The notes under the pieces: model-generated | The model's database searches: none | What the model saw: only the letters and a program-made list of their open reading frames with translations | What the model was told of the DNA's origin: nothing | Made by a program: the position numbers and the translations under genes | Shown here: positions 7,086-15,712 of the stretch, in pieces | Layout: every line of letters begins with the position of its first letter | Numbering within the stretch: the stretch's first letter is position 1 | From: DASXRC01 sp036506795 | GTDB taxonomy: Bacteria > Actinomycetota > Actinomycetes > Mycobacteriales > Micromonosporaceae | Assembly (NCBI GenBank): GCA_036506795.1 | Contig: DASXRC010000230.1 | Span: forward strand, 1-64,000 | Length of the DNA stretch: 64,000 nt | Reading direction: 5' to 3'

Positions 7086-8942
7086 TCAGGCGCCACCGCG
7101 CCGGGCCAGCGCGCCGAGCACCTCGAGCAGCACATCCCGGCTGTCCTTGGTGATGAGCTCGCTGCCCCACGTCTCCTGCAGGGCCACCGTGCGCCCGCCG
7201 TGCAGGACGACGTCCGCCCGCGCCGGCACGCGCTTGGCGACGCTCGCCGACGCGACCTCCTCGTACGGCAGGAACCGGTACGCCTCGGCGAGCTCCGCGG
7301 CCGGTGCCCGGCCGATGATCTCGGCGAGCCTCCGCCGACCCTGGTCGGCCTTACCCGGGTTCGGCACGAACACGAGGCCCTGGTTGAGCACGATCAGGTC
7401 GTGCTCGACGCCGTCCACCTTGACGTTGCCGAGGGCTGCGATGACGCCGGACCCGAGCGCGCTGGCGGTCTTCTCCACCAGCCGGGCCTTGGTGATATCG
7501 ATGCCGAGGTCGAGCAGCCGGCGGTACGCCTCGTCCACCCCGCCCGGCGATGACGCGAGCTTGGCCAGCTCCTCGAGGGAGAGCGGGTACCCGTGGACGG
7601 TCACGAACTGGGCCGTCCCCGACCACGAGTGCTGCCAGCCGGCGACCCCCGACCGCACGGCCGCGAGCTGCATCAGCACCTCGAGCACTGCCGTCATTCG
7701 AGCCGGAGCCTCGCCCAGGCCGGCGGTCGGGAACATCCGCGCCGCGACCTCGTCGAGCCGACCGGAGGCGATCAGGTTGAAGACGCTGCCCAGGTTGAGC
7801 TCGGGCGCGCCCGTCTGCCGGGCGACGGCCCGAAACGCCTGATCGGCCTCGCGCTGCGTCTGCGCCGTCAGCCACGCATGCGTGAACTGCGGCCACGGCA
7901 GTACCGCTCGCGCGCCGATGTTGACCATGAGTTCCTGCAGGCGCCAACCGAGCTCGCCCAGGTTCGGCACGAGCGCCCACGCCGGCCGGCCGTCGTGGTA
8001 GACGGTGGATTCGGGCATGGCCAGGATCGCCGCGACGCGGTCGGCGATCGGTGGATGGGTGTCCCAGGTCGAGGCCTTGTCCGGCGGCTCCTCGGCGCGC
8101 AGCCGGTCCAGTTCGGCGGCGCGCGCCTCGACGAGCTTGGCGTAGCCGCCGAACATGTCGTCCGGCGCGTACCCGGCCTCCCAGCCCGGCTTCACGTACG
8201 TGGCGAAGTAGAACGCCCACGCCGCCTCCAGCACAGGCAGCTCGCGCAGCGCGCTCGCGGCGGCCGCGCGGCCGGCCACCAGCACGGATGCCTCGTCCGC
8301 CTCGTACTCCTGGCGGCGCACCACCGCGTTGTCCACGAGCACGTACAGCCGGGCGTACGCCTTGAACACCCATCCTGCGACGTTGTGCGGGCCGATCCGG
8401 GAGAGCGTCTCGGCGATCGTGAGCCGCCCCCGGTACGCCACCGCGGCCAGCTGGGTGTGGCGGCGCGAGTAGTGGCCGAGCTCGTGCGCCAGTACGGCGT
8501 GCAGCTGGTCGACGCTGAACACCTGCAGCAGCGGTAGTCCTATGTAGAGGACCCGGCGGCCCGCGAGCAGACCGAGCAGTCTGGACTGCTCCACGACGGC
8601 CGCGTTGATCTCGGGGACCAGCCGGATCTCGTCCGGCATCCGGGTGCCCACCTTCCCGGCCAGCCGGTGGACGGTCTCCCACAGGTCGGGCGCGCGGTCG
8701 GGGTCGACCGGAAGGCCCTCCGGTGGTTCCGGCCTGGCGCGAAACGCTCGCCATATCGCGACGCCCACGGCGCCGACCGTGGCGGCGAACAGCGGAAACG
8801 TGAGCTTCACGGCTATCGCGCCGGGGAGCCGGGTGGTCAGCCAGAACGTCAGCGCGGCCGCGCCGGCCAGCTGGAGCAGGGCGACGAGGTAGAAGCCCAG
8901 CAGCATGAGTACGGAGATGCCCGCGCGTGCGGTGGCGACCAT
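7086..8942 (-). CDS. M48 family metallopeptidase, membrane bound
   Basis: The 618-residue protein has two N-terminal transmembrane helices (about 8-36 and 43-66) and then an M48 zinc-protease domain with HELGH (His153, Glu154, His157) and the third-ligand motif QEYEADEAS near residue 212. The long C-terminal half (about 300-618) has no motif I recognise; its last part (YPLSLEELAKLASSP) may be a separate domain. It is likely a membrane quality-control protease distantly related to HtpX. ATG 8942 is preceded by GGAGGGG at good spacing. It is divergent from the PHP-domain gene. Confidence 0.85.
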   Translation of the reverse strand: MVATARAGISVLMLLGFYLVALLQLAGAAALTFWLTTRLPGAIAVKLTFPLFAATVGAVGVAIWRAFRARPEPPEGLPVDPDRAPDLWETVHRLAGKVGTRMPDEIRLVPEINAAVVEQSRLLGLLAGRRVLYIGLPLLQVFSVDQLHAVLAHELGHYSRRHTQLAAVAYRGRLTIAETLSRIGPHNVAGWVFKAYARLYVLVDNAVVRRQEYEADEASVLVAGRAAAASALRELPVLEAAWAFYFATYVKPGWEAGYAPDDMFGGYAKLVEARAAELDRLRAEEPPDKASTWDTHPPIADRVAAILAMPESTVYHDGRPAWALVPNLGELGWRLQELMVNIGARAVLPWPQFTHAWLTAQTQREADQAFRAVARQTGAPELNLGSVFNLIASGRLDEVAARMFPTAGLGEAPARMTAVLEVLMQLAAVRSGVAGWQHSWSGTAQFVTVHGYPLSLEELAKLASSPGGVDEAYRRLLDLGIDITKARLVEKTASALGSGVIAALGNVKVDGVEHDLIVLNQGLVFVPNPGKADQGRRRLAEIIGRAPAAELAEAYRFLPYEEVASASVAKRVPARADVVLHGGRTVALQETWGSELITKDSRDVLLEVLGALARRGGA

Positions 8943-9122
8943 CGGCTCAACCCCTCCCCACGTGAACCGGCAGTCGCCGGACCATATCGCCACGGCGACA
9001 GCCGGACAACCCCGCGCAGCTCCCCCCTTACCGGACGATCATTCGCGGTACGCGAGCGGGCCCGGCCGGAGCGCACCAACGCCGCGAGTCGGTGCGTCCG
9101 GCGTACCCCCTAGATTTGGGGC

Positions 9123-10196
9123 ATGACGCGTGACGCGGTCGCGGACCTGCGACGGATCGCCTTCCAGCTGGAGCGCGCCAACGAGGCCGCCTATCGGGTG
9201 CGGGCCTTCCGGTCGGCCGCCAACGCGCTGGCGTCGTTGTCACCCGAGGAGCTGGCGGCACGCGCGGAGGCCGGCACGCTGACCCAGCTGTCCGGGGTCG
9301 GCGACGTGACGGCGCGTTGCGTGGAAGAGTCCCTGCGCGGCGAGGAGCCGGTCTACCTGAGGCGGCTCAAGGCGACCGCGGGCGTGCCGTTGGACGAGGC
9401 GACCGCGGCCATCCGTACGGCCCTACGCGGCGACTGCCACCTGCACTCCGACTGGTCCGACGGCGGCTCGCCGATCGAGGAGATGGCCCTGGCCGGCGTC
9501 GAGCTTGGCCACGAGTATCTGGTGCTGACCGATCATTCGCCGACCCTGACGGTCGCCCGCGGGCTGACGGCAGCGCGGCTGCGCCGCCAGCTCGACCATG
9601 TCGCTGCCCTGAACGATCAGTTGCCGGAGGGCTTCCGGATCCTGACCGGCATCGAGGTGGACGTCCTCGCCGACGGTTCGCTCGACCAGGACGAGGACCT
9701 GCTGGCACGGCTCGACGTCGTGGTCGGCTCCGTCCACAGCGGACTCCGTGACAACGCGACGCACATGACGAGGCGGATGCTCACGGCGATCGCCAATCCG
9801 CAGCTGGACATCCTCGGCCACTGCACCGGCCGGAAGGTGTCGGCGAGCGCGGTCGGCCTCGCCACCGAGGGTGACCGGGCGCACCGGACCGGGCGGACCC
9901 GTCCGCCCAGCGACTTCGACGCCGACGCGGTGTTCGCGGCCTGCCTCGAGCACGACAAGGCCATCGAGATCAACTGCCGGCCGGACCGACTCGACCCACC
10001 CAAGCGGCTGCTGCGCCAGGCCGTGGAGGCCGGGTGCCTGTTCGCCATCGACACCGACGCGCACGCACCGGGCCAGCTCGACTGGTTGCGCCTGGGCTGC
10101 GAGCGGGCGGCACGCTGCGGGGTGGACCCGGCTCGCGTGGTCAACACGTGGCCGGCCGAGCGGCTCCTCAAGTGGGCGGCCGCCCACGCCGCCTGA
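9123..10196 (+). CDS. PHP domain-containing protein with helix-hairpin-helix N-terminus
   Basis: The 357-residue protein starts with a helical region containing a helix-hairpin-helix motif (LSGVGDVTARCVEES, about 56-70), like the thumb part of family X DNA polymerases. A PHP phosphoesterase domain follows with the metal-binding motifs CHLHSDWSDG (His106, His108), TDHS (Asp137, His138), GIEVD, a VHSG motif, GHCTG and DTDAH. PolX proteins also contain a nucleotidyltransferase palm, which is missing here, so a stand-alone phosphatase or 3'-5' exonuclease acting on DNA ends is more likely. A TAGATT box sits 6 nt before the ATG, so the mRNA is probably leaderless. Confidence 0.85.
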   Translation: MTRDAVADLRRIAFQLERANEAAYRVRAFRSAANALASLSPEELAARAEAGTLTQLSGVGDVTARCVEESLRGEEPVYLRRLKATAGVPLDEATAAIRTALRGDCHLHSDWSDGGSPIEEMALAGVELGHEYLVLTDHSPTLTVARGLTAARLRRQLDHVAALNDQLPEGFRILTGIEVDVLADGSLDQDEDLLARLDVVVGSVHSGLRDNATHMTRRMLTAIANPQLDILGHCTGRKVSASAVGLATEGDRAHRTGRTRPPSDFDADAVFAACLEHDKAIEINCRPDRLDPPKRLLRQAVEAGCLFAIDTDAHAPGQLDWLRLGCERAARCGVDPARVVNTWPAERLLKWAAAHAA

Positions 10197-11198
10197 TCAT
10201 TGGCTCGACGCCGCCACCAGGTCCTCGGACCGTGCCGACACCGGAACTCTGCGGCCAAGCCAACGGCTCGGCCGCCGCAGCAAAAGCAGACCCTGCGACG
10301 TCGCGACCCCGAGGAGCACGATCAGGGCCCCCACGGGCTGGTACCACGAGAGGCCCTCCCCGAGGGCCACCACACCGATCGCGATCGCGAAGATCGGGAT
10401 CAGGTAGGTGACCATCGAGGCCGTGCTCGCTCCCGCGAGCCGGATGTTGCGGAAATTGATGACGAACGCGATCCCGGTGCCCACGGCGCCGAGCGTCAAC
10501 ACACTCGCGACCGCCTCGCCGGACAGCGCGGCCGGCGAGGGCGGTGCGCCCGCCACGAGGGGCGCGACGACGGCGAGCACGGCGGTGGCTACGACGAGTT
10601 GACCGGCCGCGAGTGTCAGCCCGGGGACGCCGGTGTCCGAGACGAACCGCTTCGCGTACGGAATAGCGACGCCATAGCAGGCCGCGGCCGCGACGCACAT
10701 GAGCTGACCGGTGAGCTCACTGCCGCCCACGCCCCGCCAGACGCCAAGCACGACGAGCACGCCCAGAAACCCGAGCGCCATGCCGATCGCCTTCCGCCCG
10801 GTCATGCGCTCGGTGCGGAACGCGAACACGGCGATCGGCAGCACGATCAGCGGGGTGGTGGCGTTCCAGATGCCAGCGAGCACGGACGGAATCCGCTGCT
10901 CGCCGTAGCCGAACAGCGCGAACGGGAGCGCGACGCCGACCGTCGCGATGACGGACAGGTGCCCCCACAGCCGGGCGTCGCGCGGCAGGCGGACCCGCGT
11001 CACCGCAAGCACCGCGACCAGCGTCGCCGCGCCGGCCGCAACGCGGTAGAGCGCCAGGTAGAGCGGGTGCAGCTCCTCGACGCCGACCTTGATGAACAGG
11101 AAGCTGGAGCCCCAGATCGCGGCGAGCCCGAAGAAGCCGGGCAGCCACGTGCGCAGGCCGGTCTTGTCAGGAGCAGCTGGCGCGTTCACTCCTGACAC
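10197..11198 (-). CDS. EamA/DMT family transporter
   Basis: The 333-residue protein has about ten hydrophobic helices in two repeats, each an EamA unit: the first starts WLPGFFGLAAIWGSSFLFIKVG and the second ELTGQLMCVAAAACYGVAIPYAKRFV. It is an inner-membrane carrier of the drug/metabolite transporter superfamily, substrate unknown. The start is uncertain: GTG 11198 (then SGVNAPAAPD) gives a normal length, while the frame stays open to 11315 with arginine-rich residues that do not look like membrane protein. Its stop codon abuts the stop of the convergent PHP gene with no gap. Confidence 0.85.
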   Translation of the reverse strand: MSGVNAPAAPDKTGLRTWLPGFFGLAAIWGSSFLFIKVGVEELHPLYLALYRVAAGAATLVAVLAVTRVRLPRDARLWGHLSVIATVGVALPFALFGYGEQRIPSVLAGIWNATTPLIVLPIAVFAFRTERMTGRKAIGMALGFLGVLVVLGVWRGVGGSELTGQLMCVAAAACYGVAIPYAKRFVSDTGVPGLTLAAGQLVVATAVLAVVAPLVAGAPPSPAALSGEAVASVLTLGAVGTGIAFVINFRNIRLAGASTASMVTYLIPIFAIAIGVVALGEGLSWYQPVGALIVLLGVATSQGLLLLRRPSRWLGRRVPVSARSEDLVAASSQ

Positions 11199-11332
11199 TT
11201 TGCCGGAGGGGTACGACAAAGTCGCGCGACTTTCGGACCTGGTGTTCGGCGTCACACCCGCGGCCGGGGGCTGCGCGACCGGGCGGGTAATCATCCGGCG
11301 CGGCGTCGCACGCATCCCGTAGGGTCTGGCCC

Positions 11333-13003
11333 GTGGTAGCTATCGACGACATCGCTAACCGCTACGTGGACGAGTGGGCGCCGCTGAACCCGACGGGCGC
11401 GACCTACGTCGGCATCGCCGGGCACGACCATGCGCTGGACGACCTCTCGCCCGCGGGCTTCGCGACGCAGGCCGACCTGGCCCGGCGCACCCTCGCAGAG
11501 CTCGATCGCACCGACGCGGCTTCCGAGCCCGAGCGGGTCGCCAAGGAGGCCATGCAGGAGCGCCTCCGCCTCGAGCTGGCCCGGTACGACGCGGGCGAGA
11601 CGACCAGCGAGATCAACGTGATCGCCAGCCCGCTGCACGGCGTACGTCAGGTCTTCGACCTCATGCCGACCGAAGGCGAGCAGGCGGTCTCCAACGTCGC
11701 CGCCCGGCTGAACCAGATCCCACGCGCGCTCGAGCAGTACCGCGGGACGCTGCTGGCGGCCGCCGACGCCGGGCATGCCAGCCCCCGACACCAGATGATC
11801 GAGGTCGCGAAGCAGTGCGACACGTGGACCGACCCACACGGGGACGACTTCTTTCACGGCCTGGCCCGCGGCCTGTCGGCCGACGGTTCGCTGCGCGCCG
11901 ACCTCGACCGCGGCGCGGCCGCCGCGACCGAGGCGACCGCCGAGTTCGGCCGATTTCTGCGCGAGGAGCTCGCGCCGCACGGCCGCGAGAAGCAGGCCGC
12001 CGGCCGCGAGCGGTACGCGCTCGCGTCGCAGTACTTCCTCGGCGCGAAGATCGACCTGGACGAGACGTACGCCTGGGGCTTCGACGAGCTTGCCCGGCTC
12101 GAGGGCGAGATGCGTGCGGTGGCCGCCCGGATCGCCGGGGTGGGCGCGAGCGTCGACGACGCGGTCGGCACGCTGGACGCGGATCCCGCCCGGAAGATCC
12201 CCGGGAAGGAGACGTTCCGCGACTGGATGCAGGCGCTCGCCGACAAGGCCATCGCCGACCTGCACGACACGCACTTCGACATTCCCGAGCAGGTTCGCCG
12301 CATCGAGGCGTGCCTCGCGCCAACCAGCGACGGCGGAATCTACTACACCAGTCCGAGCGAGGACTTCAGCCGCCCCGGCCGGATGTGGTGGGCGGTGCCA
12401 CAGGGCATCACGGAGTTCTCCACCTGGCGCGAGGTGACGACCGTCTACCACGAGGGCGTGCCCGGCCACCACCTGCAGGTCGCTCAGACCCAGGTGCGCA
12501 AGGAGCTGCTCAACCGGTGGCGGCGGCTGCTGTGCTGGATCTCCGGGCACGGCGAAGGCTGGGCCTTGTACGCCGAGCGCCTGATGGACGACCTCGGCTA
12601 CCTGGAGGACCCCGGCGACAAGCTCGGCATGCTGGACGCGCAGGCGTTCCGGGCCGCCCGCGTCATCGTCGACATTGGCATGCACCTCGAGCTGGAGATC
12701 CCGAAGGACAACCCGTTCGGCTTCCACCCGGGCGAGCGCTGGACGCCGGAGCTGGGCTGGGAGTTCATGCGGGCGCACTGCCGAGTGCCGGACGAAAACC
12801 TGCGGTTCGAGCTGAACCGATACCTTGGGTGGCCGGGTCAGGCGCCGTCGTACAAGGTCGGCGAGCGGATCTGGCTGCAGGCACGGGATGACGCGAGGGC
12901 GCGCAAGGGCGCGAGCTTCGACCTCAAGGCGTTCCACCGGGACGCGCTCGACCTGGGCTCGCTGGGCCTGGACCCGCTCAAGGCGGCCCTGGCGCGGCTC
13001 TGA
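11333..13003 (+). CDS. DUF885 family protein, zinc-peptidase-like
   Basis: The 556-residue protein belongs to the DUF885 family. It contains HEGVPGHH at residues 373-380, a variant of the HExxH zinc site in which the second His follows after GVPG, and a second conserved stretch SGHGEGWALYAERLM in which a Glu could be the third ligand. These features resemble oligopeptidase-type metallopeptidases, but the activity is not established. There is no signal peptide, so it should be cytoplasmic. TAGGGT lies 7 nt before the GTG start, pointing to a leaderless transcript. Confidence 0.85.
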   Translation: MVAIDDIANRYVDEWAPLNPTGATYVGIAGHDHALDDLSPAGFATQADLARRTLAELDRTDAASEPERVAKEAMQERLRLELARYDAGETTSEINVIASPLHGVRQVFDLMPTEGEQAVSNVAARLNQIPRALEQYRGTLLAAADAGHASPRHQMIEVAKQCDTWTDPHGDDFFHGLARGLSADGSLRADLDRGAAAATEATAEFGRFLREELAPHGREKQAAGRERYALASQYFLGAKIDLDETYAWGFDELARLEGEMRAVAARIAGVGASVDDAVGTLDADPARKIPGKETFRDWMQALADKAIADLHDTHFDIPEQVRRIEACLAPTSDGGIYYTSPSEDFSRPGRMWWAVPQGITEFSTWREVTTVYHEGVPGHHLQVAQTQVRKELLNRWRRLLCWISGHGEGWALYAERLMDDLGYLEDPGDKLGMLDAQAFRAARVIVDIGMHLELEIPKDNPFGFHPGERWTPELGWEFMRAHCRVPDENLRFELNRYLGWPGQAPSYKVGERIWLQARDDARARKGASFDLKAFHRDALDLGSLGLDPLKAALARL

Positions 13004-13015
13004 TCCTGTGACGCG

Positions 13016-14677
13016 TCAGCTCTCGACGGCCAGATTCAGGCTGGGCGTCCCGGTGAGCGTGTCGGAGTCGACGAAGACCAGCTGGATGTCGGGGTCGGTG
13101 AACGCCATGTTCGGCAACGTCAGGGGCGGCGGCGAGTCGGGAGTGAACACGACCGGGATCACGCAGACGATCTCGGTAATCGGGTCACACAGGTTGCCGG
13201 CGAACCGGCTCGCGTAGAACTTGACGTTCCCGGCGACGGTCAGCGCCTTGGTCTTGAAGACCGCCCCCGCGCCGTTCACCGTGGGCGTCGTGAGGGTGAA
13301 GTCGGTGGTCACCGACTTGTCCATGGAGAACCGCAGCGCCCGGACGCTGTCTCCGGACTTCGTCGGCAGGTCCACGACGCCATCGAAACTCAAGCCGTCC
13401 ATGGAGACGCGCGAACCAGTGAGCCGGGACGGGCTGGCCGCGACCGGTGGCTGACCGGCCGCGAGCGCGAGGCGCTTCGCCGGCGCCTTCGGGGTGGCGC
13501 CGCTCGGCCCACCGCCGGTGGGCGTGGCGGCACAGCCGGGAACCGGCGTCGTGGCTCGCTGGACGGGCCGGGTGGTGCTCGGGCCCGCGGTCGAGGCGGC
13601 CGCGCCCGCGTTCGCGGCGGGGGCGGCAGGCGTTGCCGTCGGCGTCGGCGTCACGCCGAGCGCGGCACCGACGGCGTCGCCCACCCCGCCGATGATCCCG
13701 CCAACGATCCCCGGGTCCTGGGTCGCGGACGCGCTCGGCGACCCGGCCGTCGATGAGCTCGGCGCGGCGGACGTTGCTGCCGAGCTCGGCGCCGAGGTGG
13801 CCGCGGGCGGTGCGCTGGAGCGCGTGGGTATCGGCTGGCATGGCGCGGCGTATGCCGGTGCGGCGCCACGCACGGCGATCACGCCAAGCACCCCGACGGC
13901 GAGCAGAATCAACGCGATCGAGTACAGCGGCGGGCTCCGACGAGGCAGCGTGCCGCCGGGGCTGGACGGGGGCGTGCCGTCATCGCTCTGCTCGGAGTCC
14001 GGGCTCGGCGGGCGCTGGTGGGGAACGGCGGGCCCGGCCGGGCGGTTGGGCGCGGCGGGGCCGGCCGGTGGGGCGGGCGAATCCGGCTCCGCTTCTCCGC
14101 CACCGGCATCCGGTACGTCGTTCGCCAGCGGGTTGACCGGCGGTGGCAGCGTGTCGGTGAGCGGGCCGGTCAGGAGGTCGTCGAAAGTCGCAGTGGTGGG
14201 CTCCTCGGCGTACGCCTCGTCCTCCGGCTCCGGTGGGGGAGCCGGCTGGGCCGGCGGGTTTTCGAGCCGGACCGGCGTCCAGGCGATCGCCAATGCGCTG
14301 CCGATGATGCCGAACAGCATGCCGAGCAGGAAGCCACCGAGGTTCAGCCCGATCAGCGAGTAGACCGCGGTGAGCGCGCCGATGACGCCGTAGAACACGC
14401 GTTGCTGGGGGGTGACCCACACGAGCACGCCGCACATCAGCAGGACCAGCGGCAGCAGGTAGGACAGGAAACCTTCCGGTCCAAAGTGGACCTTTATGCC
14501 GCCGAGGCTCAGGTTGCTACTCAGGAACAGCTGCAGCCCACCCAGGATGAGCCAGAAGCCGCCCCAGAACGGCCTGCCGCGCCGCCACCGCCGGAACCTG
14601 CGCCAGCCACGGGCCGAGGCTCGTCCGAAGCGGGCCACCGCGCCCGGTTGACCGGTCGGCTCGTACGCGGTCGTCAC
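13016..14677 (-). CDS. DUF6114 membrane protein with long linker and extracytoplasmic C-terminal domain
   Basis: The first 150 residues of this 553-residue protein form the DUF6114 domain with four hydrophobic segments (starting FWGGFWLILGGLQLFL). A Pro/Glu/Asp-rich linker follows, then a fifth helix (about 253-272), a long Ala/Ser/Thr/Pro-rich stretch and a globular C-terminus of about 140 residues rich in beta-type sequence (VSMDGLSFDGVVDLPTKSGD to the end). The C-terminus resembles the secreted part of the neighbouring DUF6230 protein in style. GTG 14677 has AAGGAGG 8 nt upstream. It is transcribed after the DUF6230 gene, with a hairpin between them. The function is unknown. Confidence 0.8.
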   Translation of the reverse strand: MTTAYEPTGQPGAVARFGRASARGWRRFRRWRRGRPFWGGFWLILGGLQLFLSSNLSLGGIKVHFGPEGFLSYLLPLVLLMCGVLVWVTPQQRVFYGVIGALTAVYSLIGLNLGGFLLGMLFGIIGSALAIAWTPVRLENPPAQPAPPPEPEDEAYAEEPTTATFDDLLTGPLTDTLPPPVNPLANDVPDAGGGEAEPDSPAPPAGPAAPNRPAGPAVPHQRPPSPDSEQSDDGTPPSSPGGTLPRRSPPLYSIALILLAVGVLGVIAVRGAAPAYAAPCQPIPTRSSAPPAATSAPSSAATSAAPSSSTAGSPSASATQDPGIVGGIIGGVGDAVGAALGVTPTPTATPAAPAANAGAAASTAGPSTTRPVQRATTPVPGCAATPTGGGPSGATPKAPAKRLALAAGQPPVAASPSRLTGSRVSMDGLSFDGVVDLPTKSGDSVRALRFSMDKSVTTDFTLTTPTVNGAGAVFKTKALTVAGNVKFYASRFAGNLCDPITEIVCVIPVVFTPDSPPPLTLPNMAFTDPDIQLVFVDSDTLTGTPSLNLAVES

Positions 14678-14718
14678 GTGCTAAACCTCCTTGCGGGCAC
14701 TCGACGGTGCACATGGGT

Positions 14719-14749
14719 GAGGCCCGCGGAGCAAGCCCCCGCGGGCCTC
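14719..14749 (-). terminator. 11-bp hairpin between the DUF6230 and DUF6114 genes
   Basis: Perfect 11-bp arms GAGGCCCGCGG and CCGCGGGCCTC close on a 9-nt loop, 10 nt past the stop of the DUF6230 gene. No long T tract follows. Because the next gene is in the same direction and has its own strong ribosome binding site, the hairpin may only reduce read-through or protect the upstream mRNA. Confidence 0.65.
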
Positions 14750-14759
14750 AATCACCGGT

Positions 14760-15377
14760 CTAGAAGCATTCGTTCGCGGCGGCGCCCACCAGGACCCGCA
14801 GGTTCAGGCCCTTGAGCGTGAACGTGCCGGCGCTGGTGTCGTACGCGACCTGCCGCAGACCGTCGATATCCACCGAGTCCGCGCGCTGGCCGAAGCTGCC
14901 GTTGCGCGCCGCGTCGCCGGACAGGTCGCCGCCGTCGTTGCCGATCTGGATGTTGTGGAACGTGGCGTCGCCGGACAGCTGGGTCATGCCGAGCGAGAGG
15001 TTCTTGGCGGTGACCGGGTTCGCCGCGTCCTTGCCGGCCTCGATCCGAAGCACGATCTTGACACCGAGCGGGTTCTTCACGTTGACCGACTGGCACAGGT
15101 TGTTCAGGGTCGCGTCCTCGATCGTGGACCTGGCGACCGGAATCGCCGGGTTGGCCTTGGACGAGTCGAAGTCGCCGTACTGCTTGAAGTTGTCGCCGTG
15201 CAGGTGATCCGCGGAGACCTTGAACTGCTCTCCGGACACGGTGAAGCCCGCGCCGATCACACCGTTCGCGATGCCGACCATGATGGCGCCGACGGCGACC
15301 GTCGTCGGCAGCAGTGCCAAGGCAAAGCGCCGCCATCTGGTGCGGCCCAGCACCAGATTGCCTTCTGCGTCCTTCAC
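14760..15377 (-). CDS. DUF6230 family exported or membrane-anchored protein
   Basis: The 205-residue protein has a positively charged start (RTRWRRFALALLP), one hydrophobic segment (about 18-43) acting as an uncleaved anchor or signal, and a Gly/Asn/Asp-rich extracytoplasmic part with two Cys residues (NLCQSV and the penultimate position NECF). It matches the DUF6230 family, which in my memory sits next to DUF6114 genes in streptomycetes and relatives. The GTG start at 15377 has a perfect AAGGAGG box. The function is unknown; co-transcription with the DUF6114 gene suggests a joint envelope role. Confidence 0.8.
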   Translation of the reverse strand: MKDAEGNLVLGRTRWRRFALALLPTTVAVGAIMVGIANGVIGAGFTVSGEQFKVSADHLHGDNFKQYGDFDSSKANPAIPVARSTIEDATLNNLCQSVNVKNPLGVKIVLRIEAGKDAANPVTAKNLSLGMTQLSGDATFHNIQIGNDGGDLSGDAARNGSFGQRADSVDIDGLRQVAYDTSAGTFTLKGLNLRVLVGAAANECF

Positions 15378-15712
15378 AGATCCTCCTTGACGGGGGGTCC
15401 GACGCGGCCGAGCGCCGGAGGAAACCGGAGCATGCGAAAGTCAACGTGCCACGCGCGCTCGTCGGACGGCCCGGCGCAGCGTGCGCCCGATGGTCCCGCG
15501 AAGGGCGGTGGCTCACAAGACCCTTGCTACCAGCGAGTAACCGTCACGCGCATCGAACGCCGCCGGTGATCACACAGCGTCGTGGGGCGGTCGGGAAACC
15601 ATCGCCGGTAAAGCGGACGAAACAGCTCCGCTCGGGCCGGATCGATCACCTGGAGTAAGGACACCTAGCGACAATTACGTTTCGATAACGACGACGTGCT
15701 CGGACAGTGAGA
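15378..15712. promoter_or_regulatory. 335-base control region of the DUF6230-DUF6114 genes
   Basis: There is no gene here. The segment holds the upstream region of the minus-strand DUF6230 gene and the end of purA. On the minus strand, an imperfect inverted repeat GTTACTCGCTGGTAGC (15526-15541) keeps the TTAC...GTA spacing seen in operators of several TetR-type lipid regulators. That comparison is from memory only. No -10/-35 pair stands out. Confidence 0.35.

Noticed and set aside
11291..12937. Long minus-strand frame of 548 codons opposite the DUF885 gene
   Set aside because: It mirrors the third-position GC bias of the true gene, has no domain, and the plus-strand protein has clear motifs (HEGVPGHH).
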